A DNA stretch of 64,000 bases from Bradyrhizobium sp. 164 (GCF_023073715.1 NZ_JADPKA010000095.1:186001-250000), one strand, 5' to 3'; shown: positions 26,785 through 36,130, numbered from the stretch's first letter. Notes: generated by a model not told the origin, from the sequence alone. Program-made: numbers and translations.

Positions 26785-27933
26785 ATGGCCGATCTCCCCG
26801 ACGTCCCGCTCCCCGCCGGCATCCGCGCACGCTATGTCGATGGCATCAACGGCTTGCGCATGCATGTGCTGGAAGCCGGGTTCGAAACCGGGGGCCGGCC
26901 GTGCATTCTCTTGCTGCACGGCTTTCCCGAGCTGGCCTTCTCCTGGCGCAAGGTGATGCCGGTGCTAGCTGCGGCGGGCTATCACGTGATCGCGCCGGAC
27001 CAGCGCGGCTATGGGCGCACGATGGGATGGCGCGCCGAGTACGACGGCGATCTCGCGCCCTTCTCGCTCTTCAACCTGATACGTGATGCGCTCGCCCTGG
27101 TGGCGGCTTTCGGCTACCGACAGGTCGATGTGGTCGGGCACGATTTCGGCAGCGCGGTCGCGGCCTGGTGCGCCCTGAGCCGGCCCGACGTGTTTCGCTC
27201 GGTGACGATGATGAGCGCGCCGTTCGGTGGACCGCCGCCGCTGCCTTTCAACACAGTCGACACGCCGGCAAAGCCTGCGGCCGAAGACGCCGTGCATCGC
27301 GAACTCGCCGCGCTGCCGCGTCCGCGAAAACACTATCAATGGTACTATTCGACACGCGCGGCCAACGCCGACATGCACTGCGCGCCGCAGGGCGTGCACG
27401 ATTTCCTGCGCGCCTACTATCATCACAAGAGCGCGGACTGGTCCGACAACAAGCCGTATCCGCTGGCATCATGGTCGGCGAATGAACTGGCGAAGCTGCC
27501 GACCTATTACGTGATGGACCTGAACGAGACGATGGCTGAGACGGTGGCCAAGGAGATGCCGTCGCCGAGCGCGATCGCCGCCAATCAATGGCTACCGGAC
27601 CGCGAGCTCGCCTACTACAGCGCCGAATATGGCCGCACCGGATTCCAGGGCGGGCTGCAATGGTATCGCTGCGGCACCTCGGGCGCTTTCAATCGCGAAC
27701 TGCAATTGTTCTCTGGCCGCGGCATCGACGTGCCCTCCTGTTTCATCTCGGGCAAGCAGGATTGGGGCACCTATCAACGCCCCGGCGCGTTCGAGGCGAT
27801 GCAGGCGCGCGCGTGCACGAAGATGCTCGGCTGCCATCTCGTCGATGGCGCCGGCCATTGGGTGCAGCAGGAGCAGCCCGCCGAAGTCGGCCGGCTGTTG
27901 CTGGACTTCCTCGCCAAGGCCCGCTCCGGCTGA
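26785..27933 (+). CDS. Alpha/beta hydrolase, epoxide-hydrolase-like
   Basis: A protein of 382 residues from the ATG at 26785, preceded by GAGGAAG. It has the oxyanion motif LLHGFPELAFSW near 38-49, a Gly-His-Asp-Phe-Gly-Ser nucleophile (Asp-based) near 115-120, a large cap domain, a later Ser-Gly-Lys-Gln-Asp-Trp near 317 and Gly-Ala-Gly-His-Trp-Val near 356 that can supply the catalytic His. The Asp nucleophile and Tyr-rich cap fit soluble epoxide hydrolases or haloalkane dehalogenases. The protein is cytoplasmic. The promoter of mbfA begins directly after its stop codon. Confidence 0.85.
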   Translation: MADLPDVPLPAGIRARYVDGINGLRMHVLEAGFETGGRPCILLLHGFPELAFSWRKVMPVLAAAGYHVIAPDQRGYGRTMGWRAEYDGDLAPFSLFNLIRDALALVAAFGYRQVDVVGHDFGSAVAAWCALSRPDVFRSVTMMSAPFGGPPPLPFNTVDTPAKPAAEDAVHRELAALPRPRKHYQWYYSTRAANADMHCAPQGVHDFLRAYYHHKSADWSDNKPYPLASWSANELAKLPTYYVMDLNETMAETVAKEMPSPSAIAANQWLPDRELAYYSAEYGRTGFQGGLQWYRCGTSGAFNRELQLFSGRGIDVPSCFISGKQDWGTYQRPGAFEAMQARACTKMLGCHLVDGAGHWVQQEQPAEVGRLLLDFLAKARSG

Positions 27934-27934
27934 T

Positions 27935-27982
27935 TTGACCGGGGAACCGCGGCGACCTATAGTTTAGAATAATTCTAAACTA
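27935..27982 (+). promoter_or_regulatory. mbfA promoter with Irr-type iron control element
   Basis: A sigma-70-like promoter reads TTGACC at 27935-27940, 17 bases, then TATAGT at 27958-27963. Overlapping the -10 box and the start site is a perfect inverted repeat, TAGTTTAGAAT and ATTCTAAACTA around a single A, at 27960-27982. Its centre TTTAGAA-TAA-TTCTAAA matches the iron control element bound by Irr in Bradyrhizobium. A repressor there would block RNA polymerase. Known Irr biology makes mbfA iron-induced. Confidence 0.93.
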
Positions 27983-27996
27983 ATGGCAGGACCGTC

Positions 27997-28968
27997 GTGA
28001 AGAACTTTGCCGACCTGACCGAGCGCGAGGTGCTTGCGGTCGCGATTTCCTCCGAGGAGGAGGACAGCCGCATCTACATGACCTTCGCCGAGGACTTGCG
28101 CGAGCGCTACCCGGACACGGCCAAGATCTTCGAGGAGATGGCCGAGGAGGAACGCGGCCACCGGCATCGCCTGCTCCAGCTCTACGAGGAGCGTTTTGGT
28201 TCGCATCTGCCGCCGATCCGCCGCGAGGACGTGAAGGGCTTCCTGCGCCGCCGCCCGATATGGCTGACCAAGAACCTGCCGCTCGACACGATCCGGAAGG
28301 AAGTCGAGACCATGGAGCTCGAAGCCGAGCGCTTCTACGCGCGGGCTGCCGAGCAGGCGGAGGATGTCGGTGTGCGCCGCCTGCTCGGCGATCTCGCCGA
28401 GGAAGAGAGGCATCACGAGAATCGGGCCGTCGCGCTCACCGACGAGATCCTCAAGCCCGACGTGCGCGCCGAGGAGGACCGGACACGGCGGCGGATGTTT
28501 GTGCTGCAATATGTGCAGCCGGGCCTCGCGGGCCTGATGGACGGATCGGTCTCAACGCTGGCGCCGCTGTTTGCGGCCGCCTTCGCCACGCATCAGAACT
28601 GGCAGACATTTCTGGTCGGCCTTGCCGCGTCGATTGGCGCCGGCATCAGCATGGGCTTTGCGGAAGCTCTCTCCGACGACGGCTCGCTAACGGGGCGCGG
28701 CTCGCCCTGGCTGCGCGGCCTCACGTGCGGCGCGATGACGACGCTCGGCGGGCTCGGCCACACCGCGCCCTATCTCGTGCCCGACAGCTGGGCCAACGCA
28801 TTCTGGGTCGCGACCGCCATCGCCTGCGTCGTCGTGTTCTTCGAATTGTGGGCGATCGCCTTCATCCGCTCGCGCTACATGGACACGCCGTTTCTCCAGG
28901 CCGTGTTCCAGATCGTGCTCGGCGGCGCCATCGTGCTGGCGGTGGGGATCGTGATCGGGGCGGCGTAG
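27997..28968 (+). CDS. mbfA: Membrane-bound ferritin/iron exporter MbfA (erythrin-VIT1 fusion)
   Basis: A protein of 323 residues from a GTG at 27997, with AGG 6 bases upstream. The N-terminal half is a ferritin-like di-iron domain with Glu clusters [10 protein letters not shown] near 19-28, AEEERGHRH near 50-58, [11 protein letters not shown] near 104-114 and AEEERHHEN near 131-139. The C-terminal half is a VIT1-like membrane domain starting [13 protein letters not shown] near 181, with about five helices. In Bradyrhizobium this protein exports or detoxifies iron and is repressed by Irr. The palindrome directly upstream supports the assignment. Confidence 0.95.
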   Translation: MKNFADLTEREVLAVAISSEEEDSRIYMTFAEDLRERYPDTAKIFEEMAEEERGHRHRLLQLYEERFGSHLPPIRREDVKGFLRRRPIWLTKNLPLDTIRKEVETMELEAERFYARAAEQAEDVGVRRLLGDLAEEERHHENRAVALTDEILKPDVRAEEDRTRRRMFVLQYVQPGLAGLMDGSVSTLAPLFAAAFATHQNWQTFLVGLAASIGAGISMGFAEALSDDGSLTGRGSPWLRGLTCGAMTTLGGLGHTAPYLVPDSWANAFWVATAIACVVVFFELWAIAFIRSRYMDTPFLQAVFQIVLGGAIVLAVGIVIGAA

Positions 28969-29040
28969 TAGCCTCACCCCCGGTGTCATCGCCCGCCTTG
29001 GCCGGCTGGAGAGAGCTTGGCGACGCCCGAGACGGCGCTA

Positions 29041-29505
29041 CTACTCCCGCACTCTCTGCTGCAACCGCGCCATCGCGATGCCGTCCCGCGCGAGCTGATC
29101 GGCGCGCTCGTTCTCCGGATGCCCGGCATGGCCCTTGACCCAATGCCAGCGGACCTCGTGCTGCTTCAGCGCGGCATCGAGACGCTGCCATAGCTCGACA
29201 TTCTTCACCGGTTTCTTGTCGGCGGTGCGCCAGCCGTTGCGCTTCCACCCGAAGATCCACCCCGTGATGCCCTGACGGACATATTGGCTGTCGGTGTAGA
29301 GATCGACCGTGCACGGCCTCTTCAGTGCTTCGAGCGCTGAGATCGCCGCCATCAACTCCATCTGGTTGTTGGTGGTGTGACGCTCGCCGCCGTTCAGCTC
29401 CTTCTCCTTGTCGCCGAACTTCAGGATTGCGCCCCAGCCGCCCGGACCGGGATTTCCCGAGCAGGCGCCGTCGGTATAGATCGTGACGTTAGGAAGCTCG
29501 CTCAC
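29041..29505 (-). CDS. rnhA: Ribonuclease HI
   Basis: A protein of 154 residues from a GTG at 29505 that overlaps the thrB stop by four bases (GTGA). The catalytic carboxylates are visible: Asp in [17 protein letters not shown] near 11, Glu in Gln-Met-Glu-Leu near 49, Asp in LYTDSQYV near 71 and Asp in NERADQLA near 135, plus the His loop KGHAGH. It degrades RNA of RNA:DNA hybrids in the cytoplasm. The length equals that of E. coli RNase HI. The overlap indicates translational coupling with thrB. Confidence 0.95.
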   Translation of the reverse strand: MSELPNVTIYTDGACSGNPGPGGWGAILKFGDKEKELNGGERHTTNNQMELMAAISALEALKRPCTVDLYTDSQYVRQGITGWIFGWKRNGWRTADKKPVKNVELWQRLDAALKQHEVRWHWVKGHAGHPENERADQLARDGIAMARLQQRVRE

Positions 29506-30497
29506 GCCACCAGTCCTGACGGCATCAGCCCATAGTCGTGCACGCTCGTCACGCTCTGGTGGAAGCGCAGCTTGCGGACATATTCCAGCGGATCCTTTGG
29601 CCGCACCAGCGCGCCCGGCGGCACGTTGAGCCAGTCGACCAGCCGCGTCAGCAGGAAACGGATCGCAGCGCCGCGCGCGAGCAGCGGCAGCGCCGCCTCT
29701 TCGGCTTCGGAGAGCTTTCGCACCCGGCCATAGGCATTGAGGAAGGCGCGCGCCTTGGTGACGTTGAAGGAATGATCCGGCTCGAAACACCAGGCGTTGA
29801 GGCAGATCGCGACGTCATAGGCCAGCATGTCGTTGCAGGCGAAGGTGAAGTCGATCATCCCCGAGAGCCGGTCGCCGAGAAAGAAGACGTTATCGTTGAA
29901 GAGGTCGGCATGGATCACGCCCTCCGGTAGATTGGTGGGCCAGACCCCGCTCGAGAGATGATCGAGCTCCGCGGCGAGAAAGACGCGCAGCCCCGGCTGC
30001 ACCTCGTCGGCGCGGCTTGCGGCCGCATCGAACAGCGGCCGCCAGCCCGCGACCGAGAGCGCATTGGCGCGCTTGATCGCAAAGTTGGCGCCAGCCAGGT
30101 GCATTTTCGCCAGCGCCTCGCCGACGCCGGCGCAATGGGCCACATTCGGCTTGCGCGGCCACATGCCCTCGAGAAAGGTGATGATCGCGGCCGGCCGGCC
30201 CGCCAGCTCGCGCAGCGCCTCGCCGTCCCTCGCCTTCACCGGCAACGGGCAGTTGATGCCATGCTCGGCGAGATGCGTCATCAGCGCGAGGAAGAACGGC
30301 AGGTCGTTCTTCGCCACGCGCTTCTCATAGAGCGTGAGGATGAACGAGGCCTGCTTGTTTCCCTGGCTCGTGTGCAGCAGGAAGTTGGAGTTTTCGACGC
30401 CCTCGGCGATGCCCTTGTAGGAGAGCAGTTCGCCGAGATCGTATTGCTTCAGGAAATCCGCAAGCTCATCGGCGGCAACGTCGGTGTAGACCGCCAT
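29502..30497 (-). CDS. thrB: Homoserine kinase (ThrB, aminoglycoside-phosphotransferase fold)
   Basis: A protein of 331 residues of the protein-kinase-like ThrB type found in alphaproteobacteria. Its start [22 protein letters not shown] matches that family. The catalytic loop [13 protein letters not shown] near 190 and the metal Asp in Gly-Met-Ile-Asp-Phe near 210 are present. It phosphorylates homoserine in threonine synthesis. The ispH stop lies only 6 bases upstream and the rnhA start overlaps, giving an ispH-thrB-rnhA operon. Confidence 0.93.
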   Translation of the reverse strand: MAVYTDVAADELADFLKQYDLGELLSYKGIAEGVENSNFLLHTSQGNKQASFILTLYEKRVAKNDLPFFLALMTHLAEHGINCPLPVKARDGEALRELAGRPAAIITFLEGMWPRKPNVAHCAGVGEALAKMHLAGANFAIKRANALSVAGWRPLFDAAASRADEVQPGLRVFLAAELDHLSSGVWPTNLPEGVIHADLFNDNVFFLGDRLSGMIDFTFACNDMLAYDVAICLNAWCFEPDHSFNVTKARAFLNAYGRVRKLSEAEEAALPLLARGAAIRFLLTRLVDWLNVPPGALVRPKDPLEYVRKLRFHQSVTSVHDYGLMPSGLVA

Positions 30498-30503
30498 GCA
30501 GAT

Positions 30504-31472
30504 TTACTCTGCGGCGGCTGCGGGGCGCACCGAGCGCGGCAGCGGGAAGAACTCGTTCTCTTCCGCGGCCGAGACCGTCTCCACATGCAGCGTGTAGCGC
30601 TCTGCGAACGCGTCCATGATCTCCTCGACGATCACTTCCGGCGCGGATGCTCCCGCGGTTATGCCGAGGCTGGCGATGTTGTCGAACTTGCCCCAGTCGA
30701 TGTCGGCGGCGCGCTGCGCCAGCACCGCGATCTTGCAGCCCTCGCGCTCGGCGACCTCGCGCAGGCGCTGCGAGTTCGACGAGTTCGGCGCGCCGACCAC
30801 GATCAGGGCGTCCACCACCGGCGCCACCTTCTTCACCGCGAGCTGGCGGTTGGTGGTGGCGTAGCAGATGTCTTCCTTGTGCGGCCCGTTGATGTTCGGG
30901 AAGCGCTCCTTGAGCAGCGCCACGATCTCCGCGGTGTCGTCGATCGACAGCGTGGTCTGGGTCACGAAGGCGAGGTTGTTGGGGTCCTTCGGAGTGATGG
31001 TCTTGGCGTCCTCGGCGGTCTCGATCAGGGTCACGGCGCCGACCGGAAGCTGGCCGAGGGTGCCGACCACTTCAGGATGATGGGAGTGGCCGATCAGGAA
31101 GATCTCGCGGCCGCGCTTGAAGTGGATCGCGGCCTCGCGGTGCACCTTGGTCACCAGCGGGCAGGTCGCATCCAGCGAGAACAAATTGCGGGACTGGGCA
31201 TCGGCCGGAACCGACTTCGGCACGCCATGGGCCGAGAACACCACTGGCGCGGTGGTATTCTCAGGGATTTCCGCGAGCTCCTCGACGAAGATCGCGCCCT
31301 TCTTCTTCAACCCGTCGACGACGTACTTGTTGTGCACAATCTCATGGCGAACATAGACGGGAGCGCCGTATTTATCGAGCGCCCGTTCCACGGTGTCGAT
31401 CGCCCGGACCACCCCGGCGCAGAAGCCACGGGGAGAACAAAGCACGATCTTGAGGTCTGGTTTGGCTGACAT
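30504..31472 (-). CDS. ispH: 4-hydroxy-3-methylbut-2-enyl diphosphate reductase (IspH)
   Basis: A protein of 322 residues from the ATG at 31472. The three [4Fe-4S] Cys ligands are visible in Arg-Gly-Phe-Cys-Ala-Gly near 18, Asp-Ala-Thr-Cys-Pro near 103 and Asp-Ile-Cys-Tyr near 205. Substrate motifs Gly-His-Ser-His-His-Pro-Glu, TQTTLS and Asn-Ser-Ser-Asn-Ser are also present. It performs the last step of the MEP isoprenoid pathway. An alternative start 24 bases upstream is less likely. It is first in the operon with thrB and rnhA and diverges from trcR across 264 bases. Confidence 0.96.
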   Translation of the reverse strand: MSAKPDLKIVLCSPRGFCAGVVRAIDTVERALDKYGAPVYVRHEIVHNKYVVDGLKKKGAIFVEELAEIPENTTAPVVFSAHGVPKSVPADAQSRNLFSLDATCPLVTKVHREAAIHFKRGREIFLIGHSHHPEVVGTLGQLPVGAVTLIETAEDAKTITPKDPNNLAFVTQTTLSIDDTAEIVALLKERFPNINGPHKEDICYATTNRQLAVKKVAPVVDALIVVGAPNSSNSQRLREVAEREGCKIAVLAQRAADIDWGKFDNIASLGITAGASAPEVIVEEIMDAFAERYTLHVETVSAAEENEFFPLPRSVRPAAAAE

Positions 31473-31736
31473 TGAGCGATCTCGGGACCGAATCACCCGT
31501 TTCGCCTTCTGGCGGGGGCGGTCGATGGATGGATTGGGCTTAAAACAGTCTGCCTGGACTTTACAGGGACTTCAAAGGGAATTGGGCCCCCTTTCGGGCG
31601 CTGTCAAGGCACTATCTATAGCAGAACCATTGCGTGGCTACCCCCTCCGGGCTTATATAGCGCCAATTCCCTGTCATCGCTGATGACCACCGGTTTCGCC
31701 TCCAGAGGGGTGGGCGAAGCACAAAGGAGATTTGCC

Positions 31737-32432
31737 ATGAGCAACGCACCTCTGATGCCCAAGGCGACCGCCGTCTGGCTGCTCGACAACACCGCGCTGA
31801 CCTTCGACCAGGTCGCCGATTTTACCAAGATGCATCCCCTCGAGGTGCGCGCGATCGCCGACGGCGACGCGGCCCAGGGCATCAAGGGCATGGACCCCCT
31901 CTCCAACGGCCAGTTGACCCGCGAAGAGATCGAGAAGGGCGAGAAGAACCCGGACTACCGGCTCCGCCTCCAGGAGAGCAAGGTGGTGCTGCCGCCCCAG
32001 CCCAAGCGCAAGGGCCCGCGCTACACGCCGGTCTCGCGGCGCCACGAGCGCCCGAGCGCCATCCTCTGGCTGCTGCGCAACCATCCTGAGCTGAAGGACG
32101 CCCAGATCATGCGTCTGGTCGGCACCACCAAGAGCACGATCGCGAGCGTGCGCGACCGCACCCATTGGAACACGTCCGCGCTGACCCCGATCGACCCTGT
32201 CACCCTCGGCCTGTGCTCCCAGATCGAGCTCGATTTCGAGGTGCAGCGCGCAGCCAAGGAGAAGCCGATCGACGCAGCCTATGGAGGCGCCACGCTGCTG
32301 CCGGCCTCCGAGACCACCCGTAAGGACGAGTACGAGCCCGCGCAGAAATCCAGCGACGACCTCAATGTCGACGCCGTATTCGCCAAGCTCAAGACGCTCG
32401 GCGGCAAGAAGCAGGAGGACGAGCAGGAGTAG
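31737..32432 (+). CDS. trcR: TrcR / DUF1013 cell-cycle transcriptional regulator
   Basis: A protein of 231 residues from the ATG at 31737, with a strong AAAGGAG ribosome site. It matches the alphaproteobacterial DUF1013 family: the N-terminal ATAVWLLDNTALTFDQVADF, a helix-turn-helix-like stretch with MRLVGTTKSTIASVRDRTHW near 116-135, and an acidic, lysine-rich tail. It is thought to be a transcription factor tied to cell-cycle control and RNA polymerase in Caulobacter relatives. A strong terminator follows at 32464. Confidence 0.88.
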   Translation: MSNAPLMPKATAVWLLDNTALTFDQVADFTKMHPLEVRAIADGDAAQGIKGMDPLSNGQLTREEIEKGEKNPDYRLRLQESKVVLPPQPKRKGPRYTPVSRRHERPSAILWLLRNHPELKDAQIMRLVGTTKSTIASVRDRTHWNTSALTPIDPVTLGLCSQIELDFEVQRAAKEKPIDAAYGGATLLPASETTRKDEYEPAQKSSDDLNVDAVFAKLKTLGGKKQEDEQE

Positions 32433-32463
32433 GGGCTTACTTCCCTGCACCGCATCCGGTTCG

Positions 32464-32496
32464 AACGCGGCGGAGCGATCCGCCGCGTTTTTGTTT
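32464..32496 (+). terminator. Rho-independent terminator after trcR
   Basis: The 11-bp perfect stem AACGCGGCGGA (32464-32474) and TCCGCCGCGTT (32479-32489) has a GCGA tetraloop and is followed by TTTTGTTTG. Confidence 0.9.
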
Positions 32497-32574
32497 GCGA
32501 GCGGAACTTTCGCGACGCCTCTGCCGGGAACGATGCGGCCGACCTCGCATTGTTTCCAGCGCGGAGGATCAGCG

Positions 32575-32760
32575 ATGCGGGACGACGAAAACCATTTTGC
32601 GTTGATGCTGGGACGCGCTGTCCTGGCAGCCTGGGGCGACATGCCCCGGGATATCCAGGAAGCCTTGTTCGAGATTGCCATCAGGGACCGCCCTGGCGAT
32701 CGCGACGACCTGGCGAAGTTGCTGCATGATCGGCATCCGCGGACGGTGCACGCCGGATAG
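32575..32760 (+). CDS. Small conserved-looking protein, unknown function
   Basis: A protein of 61 residues from the ATG at 32575, with GGAGGA about 8 bases upstream. It reads MRDDENHFALMLGRAVLAAW, then MPRDIQEALFEIAI and a charged tail DRDDLAKLLHDRHP. It is probably two or three helices, soluble and acidic-basic alternating. I recall similar short genes in Bradyrhizobium, but I know of no function. Confidence 0.6.
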   Translation: MRDDENHFALMLGRAVLAAWGDMPRDIQEALFEIAIRDRPGDRDDLAKLLHDRHPRTVHAG

Positions 32761-32969
32761 CCGCGTCCCCCCGTGTATCACATTCGCCGGTGTGACGGCG
32801 CCAACCGCACCGTCAATGTCAGCTCCTCTTCAGCTATTTCTAGCGCGTTGTTGCGCGAGTCAGCGTCAGAGCAGAGAGCGGACAAGGATTTCGACTGCTG
32901 CGTTGCAGGCGGATCACGGGAGACGTGAATGCGAGCAAGCGCCGCGGCACCATAATTTCGGATCGGCAC

Positions 32970-33236
32970 TCACGGCCGTTCGGGATGGTTCAGCATGTAT
33001 TCGCCGAGATCACGCTGACGGCGATCGGCACGCGCGGTGGCTGCATTGCGCTGGACATCACGGTCCTTGCGGCAGGCCACGTATTCCGGCGAGCCCTGCG
33101 CATAACCGCGGCTCTGGCAAACCGCGTCGTCATCGTCGCCGCCGACCGCTACGGGCGTCTGGTAACGCGCGGAGCAGGCGGAGAGTGCGATGGCGAGCAG
33201 GGAGATGGCGCCATACTGCGCGAGCTTGGCTGACAT
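32970..33236 (-). CDS. Small lipoprotein, unknown function
   Basis: A protein of 88 residues from the ATG at 33236. It has a signal peptide with a lipobox, Ala-Leu-Ser-Ala-Cys, near 18-22, so the mature protein begins at a lipidated Cys. It is followed by a four-Asp run and a Cys-containing segment (VCQSRGYAQGSPEYVACRKD). Those two cysteines are spaced for a disulfide. The C-terminal part is Arg/Asp-rich and helical. I recognise no named family. It lies alone between repeats and the 32575 gene. Confidence 0.65.
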   Translation of the reverse strand: MSAKLAQYGAISLLAIALSACSARYQTPVAVGGDDDDAVCQSRGYAQGSPEYVACRKDRDVQRNAATARADRRQRDLGEYMLNHPERP

Positions 33237-33256
33237 TGATCGGTCCTGTCTCATTC

Positions 33257-33344
33257 GTCATTGCCGGGCTTGACCCGGCAATCCATCGAAATCAAGGCAA
33301 TTGCCTGATCATTGATGGATGCCTGGGTCAAGCCCGGGCATGAC
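33257..33344. repeat. Palindromic intergenic repeat, family B
   Basis: The outer arms are GTCATTGCCGGGCTTGACCC and GGGTCAAGCCCGGGCATGAC. The middle has GGCAATCCATCGA and TGATGGATGCC-type complementary parts, so the 88 bases fold into one long hairpin. Another copy lies at 42998-43077. Confidence 0.8.
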
Positions 33345-33360
33345 GACCGGAGAGCACAAT

Positions 33361-35271
33361 TCACATCCGCCCCTTCAGCGCCGCGCCGATCTCGTCGAGC
33401 ACCTTGGGGTCCTCGATCGTCGCCGGCATGGTCCAGGCTTCGCCGTCGGCGATCTTCTTGATGGTGCCGCGCAGGATCTTTCCGGAGCGCGTCTTGGGCA
33501 GGCGGCCGACGGTGATCGCAAGCTTGAAGGCGGCGACCGGGCCGAGCTTGTCGCGCACCAGCGCGACGATCTCCTTCTCGATCTCGGCGGGCGCACGCGT
33601 CACGCCGGCTTTCAGCACTAGGAAGCCGCAGGGCACCTCGCCCTTGATCGCATCCTTGACGCCGAGCACGGCGCATTCGGCCACGTCCGGATGCGAGGCC
33701 AGGATCTCCTCCATGCCGCCGGTGGAGAGGCGGTGGCCGGCGACGTTGATGATGTCGTCGGTACGGCCCATGACGAAGACATAGCAGTCCTCGTCCTTGT
33801 AGCCGGCGTCCGAGGTTTTGTAATAGCCGGGGAATTCGCTGAGGTAGGCTTCCTTGAAGCGCGCGTCCTGATTCCACAGCGTCGGCAGGCACCCCGGCGG
33901 CATCGGCAGCTTGATGACGATCGAGCCCATGGTGTTGGGCCCGACCGGCTTTGCGGCTTCATCGACGATCTCGACCTGATACCCCGGCATCGGCACCGTC
34001 GGCGAGCCGTGCTTCACCGGCAGCATGCCGAGGCCGACCGGATTGCCGGCGATGCACCAGCCGGTCTCGGTCTGCCACCAATGATCGATCACCGGCACCT
34101 TCAACTGCTGCTCCGCCCATTCCACCGTCGGCGGATCGGCGCGCTCGCCGGCAAGGAACAGCGTGCGGAATTTCGAGAGATCATATTGCCGGATGAATTT
34201 GCCTTCCGGATCCTCCTTGCGGATGGCGCGGAAAGCGGTCGGCGCCGTGAAGAAGGCGACCGCCTTGTGCTCGCTGATGACGCGCCAGAACGCGCCGGCA
34301 TCGGGCGTGCCGACCGGCTTGCCCTCATACATGATCGAGGTCGCGCCATGCAGCAGCGGGCCGTAGACGATATAGCTGTGACCAACCACCCAGCCGATGT
34401 CCGAGCCGCACCACCAGACCTCGCCCGGCTTGACGCCATAGAGGTTGAACATCGACCATTTCACCGCGACGAGGTGGCCGCCATTGTCGCGCACCACACC
34501 CTTGGGGATGCCCGTCGTGCCCGAGGTGTAGAGGATGTAGAGCGGATCGGTCGCGGCAACAGGCATGCAGGGCGCCTTCTTGCCGTCGTTCAGCGCCTTG
34601 CGCCGCAGGCTCGCCCAATCATAGTCGCGTCCCGGGGTCAGGTCGCAGGTGTGCGGCGGACGTTGCAGCACGATGCAGGCCTTCAGCTTCGCGCTCGCGA
34701 GCTTGATCGCCTCGTCGAGCAGCGGTTTGTACTGCACAATACGGCCAGGCTCGATACCGCAGCTCGCGGAGAGAATGAGCTTTGGCTGCGCATCGTCGAT
34801 GCGCGTGGCGAGCTCCTTGGCAGCAAAGCCGCCGAACACCACGGAATGCACCGCGCCGATGCGCGCGCACGCGAGCATCGCGGTCACCGCCTCCGGCACC
34901 ATCGGCATATAGAGGATGACGCGATCGCCTTTGGCGACACCAAAATCCTGCATGATTGCGGCGAGTGCCTGCACCTCGCTCAAGAGCTCGGCGTAGGTGA
35001 ATTTGGTGATGCTGGCCGTCAGCGGCGAATCATGGATCAGCGCGACCTGGTCGGCGCGGCCGCGTTCGACATGGCGGTCGAGCGCATTGTAGCAGGTGTT
35101 GACCACGCCGCCGGTGAACCAGCGGCCGTAGGTTCCTTGCGTCGCATCGAAGATCCTTTTCGGCGGCTCGATCCAGTCGATCTCCTTGGCCGCCTCGGCC
35201 CAGAATCCTTCCGGATCGGCCAGCGAGCGCGCATGGACCTCGTGATAGAGACTCTTGCCCTGGACGTTCAT
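33361..35271 (-). CDS. prpE: Propionyl-CoA synthetase (PrpE-like acyl-CoA ligase)
   Basis: A protein of 636 residues, the size of PrpE and Acs. Motifs are YTSGTTGIPKG near 248-258, WWQTETGW near 398, Tyr-Lys-Thr-Ser-Asp near 481, and the adenylation Lys in TRSGKILRG near 599, which is often the site of acetylation control. The N-terminal DPEGFWAEAAKEIDWIEPP and TCYNALDRHVERGR are typical. It activates propionate (or acetate) to the CoA thioester. No methylcitrate-cycle genes are adjacent. PrpE rather than Acs is favoured by the overall resemblance, with some uncertainty. Confidence 0.88.
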   Translation of the reverse strand: MNVQGKSLYHEVHARSLADPEGFWAEAAKEIDWIEPPKRIFDATQGTYGRWFTGGVVNTCYNALDRHVERGRADQVALIHDSPLTASITKFTYAELLSEVQALAAIMQDFGVAKGDRVILYMPMVPEAVTAMLACARIGAVHSVVFGGFAAKELATRIDDAQPKLILSASCGIEPGRIVQYKPLLDEAIKLASAKLKACIVLQRPPHTCDLTPGRDYDWASLRRKALNDGKKAPCMPVAATDPLYILYTSGTTGIPKGVVRDNGGHLVAVKWSMFNLYGVKPGEVWWCGSDIGWVVGHSYIVYGPLLHGATSIMYEGKPVGTPDAGAFWRVISEHKAVAFFTAPTAFRAIRKEDPEGKFIRQYDLSKFRTLFLAGERADPPTVEWAEQQLKVPVIDHWWQTETGWCIAGNPVGLGMLPVKHGSPTVPMPGYQVEIVDEAAKPVGPNTMGSIVIKLPMPPGCLPTLWNQDARFKEAYLSEFPGYYKTSDAGYKDEDCYVFVMGRTDDIINVAGHRLSTGGMEEILASHPDVAECAVLGVKDAIKGEVPCGFLVLKAGVTRAPAEIEKEIVALVRDKLGPVAAFKLAITVGRLPKTRSGKILRGTIKKIADGEAWTMPATIEDPKVLDEIGAALKGRM

Positions 35272-35646
35272 TCCCGCGCTCCCGTTCCCTTTGGCCTGGT
35301 CTTGACCTGACGGCAGGAGAAGCGTCCCGCCAGGACCAGGATCAAGTGCCGGCCTTGCTTGACGGGTATTTTCCCGGGAACGGGCCGCGGTTCAAGCCGA
35401 AAAGGATGGGCCTTTTGGAGGAGAGGCGTAGAGCTTGCGCGCATCGGCGCTGCGCTCCCTCTTCCGCCTGCGAGGAGGCTGGGGTGCCTCCGCGTCGGGA
35501 GGCCTATGGAGGAAGTCTCCAAGAGGGGAAGGCCCTCACCCGCCGCGCTCTGGACGATGCTTCGCACCGCCGGGGACGCGTCGACCTCTTCCGCAAGCGG
35601 GAGAGCTAACCGAGCCAGCCGTGCGACTTCGGTTCTTCAGCGCTTC
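35272..35646. other. Intergenic region with repeat-like sequence
   Basis: This 375-base stretch has no credible gene. The part from about 35430 to 35610 reads in one frame as Arg/Gly/Pro-rich peptide (GEGPHPPRS, LPQAGE), a pattern I recognise as common repeated intergenic DNA in rhizobia and other proteobacteria rather than a protein. A GAAAATACCCGTC block with inverted partners lies near 35360. Confidence 0.5.
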
Positions 35647-36130
35647 TCAGCTTGCCATCGCATCGAGCCGCTGCAGGCGGTCCTTCATGACCTTCTTCAG
35701 ATCATAGCCGGGGCGGCCGAAGCTCGCGTTGCGCGTCGTGAGGAAATCGCGCTGGTTTTTGCGCAGGTCGGCCGCGAGACGCGCTGTCGCAGCCCGCAGC
35801 ACACGCTCGTAGGTCTCAGCGATCTGGCGGTCCAGCACGCCGAGTTGCGGATCGGCACAGATCACCTTCTCGACCTCGCGCGTCGCCGTGGCGCAATCGA
35901 ACGACGCAGCGTTGCCGGAAGCCGCATTCATCGCACGCAGCGGCTCGGATCCGAATTTCGCGATCTCGGCGATCATGGCGCGGCGGCCGCTCGCGGCATT
36001 CTCGTTACTCGGGTCGAGCCGCAGGGCCGTTTCGTAATCGGCCAGCGCCTTCTTGCGTTCACCCATCAACAAGGCTGATTGCCGCGCCGAGGAAGAAGGC
36101 GCGCAGCGAAATTTTGGCAAACCAGGGCAT
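35647..36130 (-). pseudogene. Broken tandem copy of the TPR/LprI-domain gene
   Basis: The frame ending at 35647 encodes a TPR piece (GERKKALADYETALRLDP) and a C-terminal LprI-like domain ending NASFGRPGYDLKKVMKDRLQ. It is closely related to the intact neighbour at 36283-37044. It has no signal peptide and only one TPR. In another frame, an ATG at 36130 encodes a signal-peptide-like start, MPWFAKISLRAFFLGAAIS, that stops at 36059, just where the TPR frame begins. This looks like a former complete gene with an internal deletion and frameshift. Expression of the 3' part cannot be excluded. Confidence 0.7.

Noticed and set aside
29958-31469. A 503-codon open frame on the plus strand
   Set aside because: It is antisense to thrB and ispH, whose products have full catalytic motifs.
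33691-35310. A 539-codon plus-strand frame
   Set aside because: It is antisense to prpE, with no ribosome site and no motif.
35346-35707. Short plus-strand frames with GEGPHPPRS and LPQAGE text
   Set aside because: I recognise this as translated repetitive intergenic DNA, and it overlaps the pseudogene end.
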